Assembly (NCBI GenBank): GCA_024222895.1
Contig: JAAEOR010000150.1
Span: 1 to 36,803 of the forward strand
Length of the DNA stretch: 36,803 nt
Source: Hyphomicrobiales bacterium
Lineage (GTDB): Bacteria > Pseudomonadota > Alphaproteobacteria > Rhizobiales > Kaistiaceae
Reading direction: 5' to 3'
The notes beneath the pieces are model-generated. The model worked only from the letters and a program-made list of their open reading frames with translations, was not told the origin of the DNA and searched no databases. Shown here piece after piece: positions 16,890 to 25,111 of the stretch. Numbering within the stretch: the stretch's first letter is position 1; every line of letters begins with the position of its first letter. The translations under genes were made by a program, and so were the position numbers.

Positions 16890-16967
16890 TGGACTCTCCT
16901 TCAGTTGTCCTCTTTACCGAGAAAGCGCGATGCACAGTTTCTGGACCTAGAAATCGGGAGAACCGAT

Positions 16968-17828
16968 ATGGCCGCGTCAAAACGCGTCATCATTCATGAA
17001 GACGATGTGGGTATGACCCACGGGGCGAACACAGCGTTTGTTGCGCTGTCCGAACACGGTAGCTGCACATGCGGTTCAGTCATGGTGCCCTGTCCGTGGT
17101 TTCCCGAGGCGGTGGAGATCGCCGGCAACAATGCGGATCTCGACCTTGGCGTCCATCTGACACTGACCAGCGAACAGCAACCATACCGCTGGCGACCGCT
17201 CACCGCGCCACCTCGCTCGGCGGGCCTTACCGATGAACTGGGCTGCTTCTGGCCAGATGTGCCCAGCGCCCGAAAGGCTGCGCCCGAAGCCGTCGAGGCG
17301 GAACTCAGGGCGCAACTTGATACCGCGCTCGCAGCCGGAATCGACGTGACCCACCTCGACGCGCATATGGGCACCGCTCAAATGCCTGAGTTTACCGCCA
17401 TCTATCGCCGCATTGCACGTGAGCACCGGCTGCCGGTGCTGCTGGTCAAGGAACTGGACCACTACAATCCGGCATCCTATGCCGGACCGCTGGACACGGC
17501 GCTCTACGACGCTGAAGTTGTCGCCGCACGGGCCGAAGGCCAGCCGATCGTCGACATCGTCTTCGAGACACCATGGGACCGATCGACCGACGCGGAAACC
17601 GCCTATCGTCAAATCTTCGCCGAGATCGGCGAGGGTCTGACCTTCCTCTCCATGCACTTCAACCAGCCGGGGGATTTCGAAGTGGTCAATCCCGAGGCGG
17701 CCCCAATCCGAACGGAGGAGTATGCGTTGTTCCACTCGGATCGGATCGCGGCGTGGGTGAAAGAGTTCAACCTTGACCTTATCGGCATGCGGCCGCTACG
17801 CGAGGCGCTTCGCTCCAAGTCGGCCTGA
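16968..17828 (+). CDS. YdjC/ChbG-family carbohydrate deacetylase
   Basis: A 286-aa protein of the YdjC/ChbG polysaccharide-deacetylase-like family, which removes N-acetyl groups from amino-sugar oligomers. Seen: the metal-binding HEDDVGMTHG near the N-terminus, LGVHLTLTSE as the second motif, and THLDAHMGTAQMPEF as the third His motif; later SMHFNQPGDFE and LIGMRPLREA are usual for the family. The open frame runs back to 16842, but the ATG at 16968 has GGGAG eight bases upstream and is where the conserved region starts. It is divergent from the MocR gene and likely co-regulated with it. It is cytoplasmic (no signal peptide), so it would act on imported sugar. Confidence 0.85.
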   Translation: MAASKRVIIHEDDVGMTHGANTAFVALSEHGSCTCGSVMVPCPWFPEAVEIAGNNADLDLGVHLTLTSEQQPYRWRPLTAPPRSAGLTDELGCFWPDVPSARKAAPEAVEAELRAQLDTALAAGIDVTHLDAHMGTAQMPEFTAIYRRIAREHRLPVLLVKELDHYNPASYAGPLDTALYDAEVVAARAEGQPIVDIVFETPWDRSTDAETAYRQIFAEIGEGLTFLSMHFNQPGDFEVVNPEAAPIRTEEYALFHSDRIAAWVKEFNLDLIGMRPLREALRSKSA

Positions 17829-17834
17829 TCCCAA

Positions 17835-17862
17835 AGCTTCCGGTGCCAGCCGGAGCCGCAGG
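17835..17862. terminator. Weak hairpin between the convergent deacetylase and aminotransferase genes
   Basis: GCTTCCGG and CCGGAGC around a short GC-rich loop lie in the 42-base gap between two convergent stop codons. The stem has one bulged base and no T-run on either strand, so termination here is only plausible. Confidence 0.3.
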
Positions 17863-17870
17863 CGTTCAGG

Positions 17871-19121
17871 CTACGCCGACGGGCCCATGTCGAACTTCTT
17901 GGGATCGAGTGGTCCGGTTGGCCTGGTTGCGGCCTCGTCCGCACTTGTGCCGCCGAGCGCCACCTGGCTCGCTGCCTCGATGTTGTGAATGATCGCATCG
18001 GTCTCTTCGTCAGTATGATCGGGATGGGTCGGCACCATGACCGTGCGATTCAGGATCTCCAGCGAACGAGCGCACATGTCCTTCGAGTAGGTCGTGCGGC
18101 AGTCTGCATTGTCCGGATGATTGTACGGATTCATCGCAGGATGCGCGGCTCCGATGCCCATCAGGACCTGGTCCCATTCCGTGTAGGTGTGTCGCCCCGT
18201 CTTGCCGGCGATCACGACAGGAAAGACGTCGACAAAACGCGCCGCCAATTCCGCCGTCGGCAGGAGATACATGACATGCGCCGCACAATCGTAGTCGGGG
18301 CTGTTCATCGGCGACAACTTCAGTCCGAGATTATCGAGGCGAGCCGTCGCCGCCACGATCTTCTTCTTTTCAGCCCGCATCGCCGAAATCATGCCATCGA
18401 TCCGGTCGAGCTGAACGTTGAGCATGGCCCCCATGAGTTCCGAAGCGCGACCGCCATTTCCGGCGAAGGGCTTTATCCCCTCCGCACGGCCCGTCCAGTA
18501 GTAATGGCAGGGATCAATGGCGCATCGCGCCCGCTCGGCAATCTCGTCATTCGAAGTGGCCACGGCGCCCCCTTCACCCGACGTCATGTTCTTGTAGTAG
18601 TTGAAGCTGAAGGCGCCGATGTCGCCGATAGCGCCGAACTTGCGGCCCTCGTAGCCGCCTCCAACGCCCTGGCAGGCGTCTTCGATGACTTTGAGATCGT
18701 GACGCCTGGCGATCTCCATGATGGCGTCCATGTTACAGGCGGCTCCCCACATATGGACTGGTACAATCGCCTTGGTGCGCGGCCCGATTGCCGCCTCAAT
18801 CGCCGCCGGATCGACAGTGATGCTTTCGTCGATATCGACAATCACGGGTATCGCGCCCGTGGTCAGCACGGCCGTTGCCGTCGCCATATATGTGTGAGCC
18901 GGGATCAGGACCTCGTCGCCGGGTCCGAGTCCGACAGCAATCATGGCCGCGGACAACGCATAGGTACCGCTGACCACCAGCCCTGTATGACGGACATCGA
19001 GGTAGTCGGCATAACGCCGTTCGAAGCGCTCGCACTCGCTGTCGTCCTCATAGCGGAACAGTTTCCCGGAACGAATGACGTTTGCGAGTGCTTCTATTTC
19101 CTCTTCGCCGACGACGTACAT
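17871..19121 (-). CDS. DegT/DnrJ/EryC1/StrS-family PLP aminotransferase
   Basis: A 416-aa enzyme of the sugar-nucleotide aminotransferase family. Seen: SGTYALSAAMIAVGLGPGDEVLIPAHTY, the cofactor-binding EDACQGVGG (the family usually has EDxAQ, with the same role for Asp) and the PLP Lys177 in FSFNYYKNMTSGEGG. The open frame extends to 19199; the ATG at 19121 has GGAGAG upstream and begins at the family N-terminus. Members make or interconvert amino-deoxy sugars and related amines. Its place beside a deacetylase, an ABC sugar importer and a MocR regulator suggests amino-sugar metabolism; no glycosyltransferase or nucleotide-sugar gene is nearby. Confidence 0.88.
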   Translation of the reverse strand: MYVVGEEEIEALANVIRSGKLFRYEDDSECERFERRYADYLDVRHTGLVVSGTYALSAAMIAVGLGPGDEVLIPAHTYMATATAVLTTGAIPVIVDIDESITVDPAAIEAAIGPRTKAIVPVHMWGAACNMDAIMEIARRHDLKVIEDACQGVGGGYEGRKFGAIGDIGAFSFNYYKNMTSGEGGAVATSNDEIAERARCAIDPCHYYWTGRAEGIKPFAGNGGRASELMGAMLNVQLDRIDGMISAMRAEKKKIVAATARLDNLGLKLSPMNSPDYDCAAHVMYLLPTAELAARFVDVFPVVIAGKTGRHTYTEWDQVLMGIGAAHPAMNPYNHPDNADCRTTYSKDMCARSLEILNRTVMVPTHPDHTDEETDAIIHNIEAASQVALGGTSADEAATRPTGPLDPKKFDMGPSA

Positions 19122-19357
19122 GATCGCTCTCCGCGGTTCAGTCCAACTTTGCCGCGACAGTACACCGTTTATGGTTCCCTCTGAAGAACCAGTCCCCAAG
19201 GGGTCGTTGGGGCCACTTATGCCGCCTCACAACCGACGTGCGCGACGGTTCCGTCGGCAAAGGGGATTGCAGTCCATGGTTTTGCTTTATGCCGATACTC
19301 TGGCATCCTCGGCAGGATTCTGCGCGCCGATGGGCAGCGCACTGAGAAGGAGTGCCC

Positions 19358-20113
19358 ATGGCCGAAACCCGGCGAGCCGACAGTTCCGACCAAGACCACA
19401 GGCGCCGGGAGGTGCTCGACCGGCTTGACCGAGTGAGCGATCCCGAACTCGACGAGTCGGTCGTAAAGATGGGCTTCATTGGTGATCTGGAGGTGGATGG
19501 CTCCGAGGTCGCCGTCACCTTTCGCCTCCCGACATTCTGGTGTGCGGCGAACTTTGCGTTTCTCATGGCCGAGGACATGTGCATCGCCATCGAAGCACTC
19601 GACTGGGTGGACCGGGCGACCATTCACCTTGCGGATCATTTCGCAGCCGAGCGCATCAACCGGGGCATCGCAGACGGTCTTTCGTCCGAGCGCGTCTTTG
19701 CCGATGAAGGTGCCGGTGGCCTTCAGGAGATCAGAACAACGTTTCGGGAGAAGGCCTTTCTCGGCAGGTAGGCCGTTCTTCTTGATGCCCTGGTCGAGCG
19801 CGATGATCCGGCGGGCGCGCTGGCGCTGCGCAAGGACGGCCTGGCTGATCTGATCCATGCCGACGATGACGAGCTTGCAGAGGCGGCATCGCGCTATCTG
19901 TCCGCCCGTCGCCACGATGGCGGCCCAACTGGTCCGGATGATCCCGCCTTCACAAAACTCGACGGGAGCCCGGTGCGTGAGTCGGAGTTCGCAGGCGATC
20001 GTCGAATGACGCGACGCGTGCTTCGCGCCGCCCGCGCCAACGCCGAAATGTGCCGCATCTATCTCGCGGCGCGATACGATGATGAAACCGATTCGGAGGG
20101 CGCGAAGACGTGA
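19358..20113 (+). pseudogene. DUF59/MIP18-type iron-sulfur assembly protein interrupted by an in-frame TAG
   Basis: The first part (19358-19771, 137 aa from ATG) is a DUF59/PaaD-like domain: VSDPELDESVVKMGFIGDLEV, then RLPTFWCAANFAFLM and ADHFAAERINRGI. It ends in FREKAFLGR followed by TAG at 19769-19771. The same frame stays open for another 113 codons to TGA at 20113 and encodes protein-like sequence (LLDALVERDD, ANAEMCRIYLAARYDDE). From memory, long members of this family read KAFLxRQ here and end in N-x-CR-x-L-x-x-RY, so a CAG-to-TAG change fits. AGAAGGAG supports the ATG. It could be a nonsense-mutated gene, a read-through gene, or a functional short DUF59 protein. A ferredoxin-reductase gene follows. 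Confidence 0.65.
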
Positions 20114-20247
20114 GCTCAATTGGTTTGTTCGGACCGGGAGACTCGGCTGGCGTCGAGTAGTCTTCCAGGACGCGCGGCGCAACACCAAATGACCAACCGC
20201 GCCCAAGGCAGCCACCACGGATTCTTCAGGTCACGGCGGAGCGAATA

Positions 20248-21483
20248 TTGGGACAGGATAGCATTATCGTAGTCGGCGGGGGCCATGGCGGCTCGCAAGT
20301 CGTGGCAAGTCTGCGGTCGGAGGGATACGAGGGCCGGCTGACCCTGATCACGGCCGAGACGGATATCCCCTATCAGAGACCTCCCCTCTCCAAGGCCTTC
20401 CTCAAGAAAGCAGACCATGAGCTGCTGCCGCTGCGGCCGGCTTCCTTTTACGAAAAAAACGCCATTGATCTGCAGCTCGGCACGGAGGCGGTTTCGATCG
20501 ATCGCCGTGGTCGCGCCCTCTTGCTTGGCGACAACCGCCGCCTGCCGTTCGACCGGCTGGTGCTTGCCCCGGGTGCCAGGCCGCGGTTACCGGCGATCGA
20601 CGGCATCCGCCTCGACGGCGTTTTCGCGCTACGCGACGCCAGCGACGCGCGGCGAATCCGCGACCAACTGTTTATGTCGGATTCCATCGTCGTCGTCGGC
20701 GGCGGATTCATCGGCCTCGAAATCGCCGCCACAGCTCGGCTGCTTGGCAAAAGGGTGACAGTCCTGGAAGCCGCTGATCGACTGATGGGTCGTGTTGTCG
20801 CTCGGCAGATATCCGAGTACTTCCTGTCACTCCACCGCGGCTGGGGAACCGACGTCCGCCTCAACACGCCGGTTGGTCACATCGTCGGCAGCAGCGGCGG
20901 GGTCGCAGCCGTCGAAACCGCAATGGGAGACCGGATCGACGCCGACATGGCAATCATCGGTATCGGCGTCGAGCCAAATATCGAACTCGGTGAAAGCGCG
21001 GGACTCGCTACCGACAACGGCATCGTCGTCGACAAAAACATGACCACGAGCGCGGGCGAGATTTACGCCATCGGCGACTGCGCCGCATTCGAGCATTGGG
21101 AGCTGGGGCGCCGGGTTCGACTCGAGTCTGTTCAGAATGCCGTCGATCAGGCGAAGGCGACCGCCCGAGCACTCGTCGGCAAGGCGGAGCCCTATCGCGA
21201 TGTACCGTGGTTCTGGTCCGACCAGGGCGACTTCAAGCTACAGATGGTCGGGCTTTCCAACAACGCCACGAGCGGCGTCGTTCGCGGCATCCCGGACGAC
21301 GGAACCTTCTCGGTGTTTCACTTCGACAATGATCGGCTGGTTGCGATCGACTCGGTCAACCGCGCTGCCGACCACATGGTCGGCAGGCGGATGTTGGCGG
21401 CCGGAATATCTCCGTCACCAGAGGCGTGCGCAGATCCGAACACAGATTTAAAGGCACTGATTCGCCGGCCAGCCAGCGGCTAA
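20248..21483 (+). CDS. FAD/NAD(P)-dependent ferredoxin reductase
   Basis: A 411-aa flavoprotein of the rhodocoxin/putidaredoxin/BphA4-type reductase family. Seen: the FAD-binding VVGGGHGG at 8-15, PYQRPPLSKAFL at 41-52, the NAD-binding VVGGGFIGLE at 149-158, IYAIGDCAAFEH (second FAD contact), and the C-terminal reductase domain with WFWSDQGDFKLQMVGL. It passes electrons from NADH to a ferredoxin or Rieske partner of an oxygenase; no partner ferredoxin or oxygenase is in the window. The start is TTG at 20248 with GGAG six bases upstream. With the DUF59 gene before it, it hints at an Fe-S or di-iron oxygenase system encoded elsewhere or lost. Confidence 0.9.
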   Translation: MGQDSIIVVGGGHGGSQVVASLRSEGYEGRLTLITAETDIPYQRPPLSKAFLKKADHELLPLRPASFYEKNAIDLQLGTEAVSIDRRGRALLLGDNRRLPFDRLVLAPGARPRLPAIDGIRLDGVFALRDASDARRIRDQLFMSDSIVVVGGGFIGLEIAATARLLGKRVTVLEAADRLMGRVVARQISEYFLSLHRGWGTDVRLNTPVGHIVGSSGGVAAVETAMGDRIDADMAIIGIGVEPNIELGESAGLATDNGIVVDKNMTTSAGEIYAIGDCAAFEHWELGRRVRLESVQNAVDQAKATARALVGKAEPYRDVPWFWSDQGDFKLQMVGLSNNATSGVVRGIPDDGTFSVFHFDNDRLVAIDSVNRAADHMVGRRMLAAGISPSPEACADPNTDLKALIRRPASG

Positions 21484-21509
21484 TCGGGATAAGCCAGGAT
21501 CGCCGATGG

Positions 21510-21962
21510 CTACGTCAGCAGTCCTTTGACCACCGTGCTTGCCTTGCCGAAATCCATCTGGCCGCGATAGCGCGACTTCAGCGTCTTCATACACTTGCCG
21601 ATGTCGCGAAGACCGTGGGCTCCGGTTTCCTTGATCAGTTCCGAACAAACCGAACGCATCTGATCATCGTCGAGCTGGCGCGGCAGGAATTCCTGGATGA
21701 TCGTGATTTCCTCACGTTCCTGCTCAGCCAGATCGAGGCGGTTTCCCTCCTCGTAGGCTTTGGCCGAATCGAGCCGCTGTCGTATCATCTTGACGAGGAT
21801 CGCCGTTACGTCTTCGTCGTCGACCGGATCCTTTCCGGCCCCACGGGCGGCAATGTCACGATCCAAAATCGCCGCATTGACAAGCCGAAGGGTCGAGGTC
21901 TTCCGTTTGTCCTGGTCCAGCGTCGCCTGTTTAAGGGCCGCACCGATCCGCTCACGCAGCAT
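21510..21962 (-). CDS. yqeY: GatB/YqeY domain protein
   Basis: A 150-aa all-helical YqeY protein of normal length. Seen: MLRERIGAALKQA at the start, RLVNAAILDRDIAARG, EREEITIIQEFLPRQL (the family hallmark) and the C-terminal MGxxMK-like IGKCMKTLKSRYRGQMDF. YqeY resembles the tail domain of GatB tRNA amidotransferase, but its own role is unproven. AGGAGGT precedes the ATG. It is divergent from carA, an arrangement common in alphaproteobacteria. Confidence 0.93.
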   Translation of the reverse strand: MLRERIGAALKQATLDQDKRKTSTLRLVNAAILDRDIAARGAGKDPVDDEDVTAILVKMIRQRLDSAKAYEEGNRLDLAEQEREEITIIQEFLPRQLDDDQMRSVCSELIKETGAHGLRDIGKCMKTLKSRYRGQMDFGKASTVVKGLLT

Positions 21963-22074
21963 GAGAACCTCCTGAAGACGCGACGCGAGAGAATACCTTC
22001 GCCCGGCCGCGGGCGCAACTTTCAGCGCACTTGTAAGTACTTGATTCCGTTGAACTATGAATTTTAGTCCACAG

Positions 22075-22103
22075 TTGACGTGGTGACATGGCTAACCTAG
22101 GTT
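22075..22103 (+). promoter_or_regulatory. Predicted carA promoter
   Basis: TTGACG (22075-22080), exactly 17 bases, then TAGGTT (22098-22103) form a credible housekeeping promoter. It gives a leader of about 75-80 bases before the carA start at 22187. I see no attenuator hairpin in that leader. Confidence 0.55.
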
Positions 22104-22186
22104 GCCCGCGCGGTACGCGCTCCGTCGCCGCCGTCTCCGATACTCCATCGGACCCTGCATATGGTTCCAATGACACGGAAATCAAG

Positions 22187-23377
22187 ATGGCCGACACTGG
22201 GTGGCATGAGCCGCGCCCAACCGCCCTCCTTCTCCTCGCCGACGGGACCGTCATTGAAGGACATGGCATAGGCGCCAAGGGCGAAGCAGTCGGCGAGGTC
22301 TGCTTCAATACGGCGATGACCGGCTACCAGGAGATTCTCACCGATCCGTCCTACGCCGGTCAGATCATAACCTTCACTTTCCCTCATATCGGCAATGTCG
22401 GTGTCAACGACGAAGACATCGAGACAGTCAACATGGCGGCCGCTTCCGGGGTGCGCGGCTGCGTTCTCAAGGCCGACGTAACCGATCCGTCGAACTATCG
22501 GGCCGCCCGCGGTCTCGACCAGTGGCTAAGGACACGCGGCATTCTCGGAATTGCCGGAATTGATACCCGCGCGCTGACAACGCTGATCCGCGAAAAGGGC
22601 ATGCCGAATGCCGTTATCGTTCACGACCCGAGCGGTCGGTTCGACCAGGTGAAGCTGGCAGAAACCGCACGGGGCTGGCCCGGGCTGGTCGGAATGGATC
22701 TCGCCAGGGACGTGACAGCGGCGCAGTCCTATTCGTGGGACCAGACGTCCTGGGAATGGGGAAAGGGCCACGGCGAATTAACCGCGGCGCATCACCGCGT
22801 GGTGGCCATCGACTACGGAATCAAACGCAACATCCTGCGGCTGCTGGCCGATCACAACTGCGCGGTCACCGTCGTGCCAGCAACGGCTGATGCCGACGAT
22901 ATCCTTGGACGCAACCCGGATGGTGTTTTTCTATCAAATGGCCCGGGCGACCCGCAGGCAACCGGGGCCTACGCCGCACCCACGATAGGCAAGATCATCG
23001 ACTCCGGGGTTCCGACCTTCGGCATTTGCCTCGGCCATCAGATGCTCGCCCTCGCCCTCGGTGCCAAGACAATGAAGATGCACCAGGGGCATCACGGCGC
23101 CAATCACCCCGTCAAGGACCTGACGACAGGCAAGGTCGAGATCACGTCGATGAACCACGGATTCGCGGTGGATACTGAATCGCTTCCCGAGGAGGTCGAG
23201 CAGACGCATGTTTCGCTCTTTGACGGCTCGAACTGCGGAATCCGTCTGAAAGATCGGCCGGTTTTCTCGGTCCAGTACCACCCCGAAGCGTCACCCGGTC
23301 CGCGCGACAGCCGCTACCTCTTCCAGCGTTTTGTCGACCTCATGGACAAGCGCCGGACGGCAACCGCACCGTCTTGA
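22187..23377 (+). CDS. carA: Carbamoyl-phosphate synthase small (glutaminase) subunit
   Basis: A 396-aa CarA of normal length. It releases ammonia from glutamine for CarB, feeding pyrimidine and arginine synthesis. The N-terminal small-subunit domain contains FNTAMTGYQEILTDPSYAGQ. The C-terminal class I amidotransferase has nucleophile Cys281 in FGICLGHQ and the His365/Glu367 pair in QYHPEASPGP. The open frame reaches back to 22088, overlapping the predicted promoter, so I use the ATG at 22187. carB is not downstream: the next gene is on the other strand. Confidence 0.96.
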   Translation: MADTGWHEPRPTALLLLADGTVIEGHGIGAKGEAVGEVCFNTAMTGYQEILTDPSYAGQIITFTFPHIGNVGVNDEDIETVNMAAASGVRGCVLKADVTDPSNYRAARGLDQWLRTRGILGIAGIDTRALTTLIREKGMPNAVIVHDPSGRFDQVKLAETARGWPGLVGMDLARDVTAAQSYSWDQTSWEWGKGHGELTAAHHRVVAIDYGIKRNILRLLADHNCAVTVVPATADADDILGRNPDGVFLSNGPGDPQATGAYAAPTIGKIIDSGVPTFGICLGHQMLALALGAKTMKMHQGHHGANHPVKDLTTGKVEITSMNHGFAVDTESLPEEVEQTHVSLFDGSNCGIRLKDRPVFSVQYHPEASPGPRDSRYLFQRFVDLMDKRRTATAPS

Positions 23378-23434
23378 TACCCAGGGCTGGCGCGCATTTC
23401 TCAGCGCAGTGGAAGGCGCACCGGGAATTGCGCG

Positions 23435-24352
23435 CTAGATGTTTGCGGGTTCGAACGTATCGCAGGTGTCGAGGGTGCCTTGCTCGTAACCGCGTCTGAA
23501 CCAGCGGCTGCGCTGTGCCGAGGTGCCGTGATTGAAACTCTCCGGGACCACATAGCCCTGGGTCCGTTGCTGGATGGCGTCATCGCCGATCTGGGCGGCG
23601 GCGTTCAGGGCTTCGTCGATGTCGCCGATTTCGAGTATGCCCCGCGCCTCGGCGTCATGGGCCCAGATCCCCGCCAGACAGTCGGCTTGCAGTTCGAGGC
23701 GAACGGAAAGCTCGTTGGACTCAGCCCTGCCCGCGTCCCGCCGCGCAGCGTTGACCTTCGGCAACACGTCAAGCAAGTTCTGGACATGATGGCCAATTTC
23801 ATGAGCGATCACATAGGCTTGAGCGAAATCTCCGGGCGCCTGGAAGCGACTGCGAAGATCCCGATAGAAGTCGAGGTCGATGTAAACCTTCTGATCGCCC
23901 GGACAGTAGAATGGTCCTGATGCCGAACTGGCGAATCCGCAAGCTGATCCCGTTCGGCCGGAAAAGAGCACCAGCGTTGGCTCCCGATAATCACTGCCGC
24001 CATCGCGAAATATACGGCCCCATGTGTCTTCGGTGTCGGCGAGAACAACGGACACGAACTGGCCCGCCTCGTCGTCGGGCGCACCCAACTCGCCGGTCGG
24101 GCTGACACTGTCTCCACTCACCATTGGACTGTTGCCGCCACCCAGCAATTCGAGCGGGTTGATTCCCGTGATCCACGCAATGGCTACAAGCACGATTATC
24201 GCACCGATTCCGAGCCCGCCGCCGGTCCTCGTCCGGCTGCCGGTTGGAAAACCCGGGGACCGGCCGGTGCGGCGGCGGAAGCCCCCGGAGCCGCTGCTCG
24301 AGCGCCGTCGGTCATCGACGTTGCTGCTTTGCTGCCGTCCACGCCACCGCAT
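23435..24352 (-). CDS. YpfJ-like neutral zinc metallopeptidase
   Basis: A 305-aa membrane-anchored protein of the neutral zinc metallopeptidase family (YpfJ/KPN_02809). It has an Arg/Ser/Gly-rich cytoplasmic N-terminus (1-45), one transmembrane segment (about 47-64) and then a periplasmic domain. The domain carries the HExxH zinc motif HEIGHH at 184-189, and the conserved FYCPGDQKVYIDLDFY and QADCLAGIWAHDA; the Glu/Asp in the latter probably serves as a further ligand. The ATG at 24352 has a perfect AAGGAGG; an upstream in-frame start does not. Its substrate is unknown. Confidence 0.9.
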   Translation of the reverse strand: MRWRGRQQSSNVDDRRRSSSGSGGFRRRTGRSPGFPTGSRTRTGGGLGIGAIIVLVAIAWITGINPLELLGGGNSPMVSGDSVSPTGELGAPDDEAGQFVSVVLADTEDTWGRIFRDGGSDYREPTLVLFSGRTGSACGFASSASGPFYCPGDQKVYIDLDFYRDLRSRFQAPGDFAQAYVIAHEIGHHVQNLLDVLPKVNAARRDAGRAESNELSVRLELQADCLAGIWAHDAEARGILEIGDIDEALNAAAQIGDDAIQQRTQGYVVPESFNHGTSAQRSRWFRRGYEQGTLDTCDTFEPANI

Positions 24353-24525
24353 CGTAATCCTCCTTGTTGACCTCACCCGTCAACGGATGGCGTCCGTGCT
24401 GGTTTCAACCGCAGTGTCACCGCCTGGCCGGTCCGACAAACGAGGCGGTGCCAGCGTAGCGGGAGCAAGCCTGACGCTTGGCCAAACGGATGTGGCCGAA
24501 TGGCAACAGAGACAGGCAACCGACC

Positions 24526-24972
24526 CTATTTTGACATCGACCGCCGACAGACGCTTCGGCTGACCCAGGCATCATCGCCGATTTCACTGTGGACGAATCG
24601 GATCGTGTCGGCGTCGACAATGGTGCCGCTATGTCTGTGTGAATCCTTGTATGCGACCATCTCGACTGCCTGATTGTCCCAGTCGATCACGCCATAGGTC
24701 GTGACCTTGCCGGTGAACGACGACTGGCCCTCCTGATTGCCCTTGACGTCGGCGGCCGGCGGCAGGTCCCAGACCATGTCAGCGACGAAAAGCCCATCCT
24801 TCTGATCATGGACCTCGTACGTGTAGGTCAACGTGGTCCACTCGCCGCGGATCAGCAGTGGTGCAGGGTCACAGGTCCAAGCGCCGGTCAGATCCGGAAT
24901 GTCCGCTTGCGCGGACACCGGTCCGGCCATTCCCACTATCAACAGCGCGGTGACGCTCAACGTCTTGTACAT
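24526..24972 (-). CDS. Small secreted protein of unknown function
   Basis: A 148-aa protein with a clear signal peptide (about 1-22, ending in PVSAQA) and an excellent AAGGGAG before the ATG. The mature part begins DIPDLTGAWTCDPAPLL, a pattern seen in small secreted beta-rich proteins that start with LTGxW. Two Cys residues (in WTCDP and RSVCRR) could form a disulfide. It reads as beta-strand rich with alternating Thr/Val/Tyr. I do not recognise the family. The neighbours (metallopeptidase, Gfo/Idh) give no clue. Confidence 0.7.
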   Translation of the reverse strand: MYKTLSVTALLIVGMAGPVSAQADIPDLTGAWTCDPAPLLIRGEWTTLTYTYEVHDQKDGLFVADMVWDLPPAADVKGNQEGQSSFTGKVTTYGVIDWDNQAVEMVAYKDSHRHSGTIVDADTIRFVHSEIGDDAWVSRSVCRRSMSK

Positions 24973-25111
24973 GGTCCACTCCCTTCACGGAATCAGCCGG
25001 TCAATCGATAAATCATGCCATTCTCACGCCCTGGTTGGCAACCGGGCTGCAGCGGAGCAACCGATCGCGCCCATGACCGGATTCCATTGATAGCCCGCAA
25101 CCAACATCGCT

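Noticed and set aside
17985-19184. 399-codon plus-strand open frame opposite the DegT aminotransferase
   Set aside because: Arg/His/Asp-rich shadow translation with no motif; the minus-strand gene has the PLP lysine and a ribosome site.
19217-20218. 333-codon minus-strand open frame covering the interrupted DUF59 gene
   Set aside because: I considered it as the true gene because the plus strand has a TAG, but the plus strand shows DUF59 motifs and AGAAGGAG, while the minus frame shows none.
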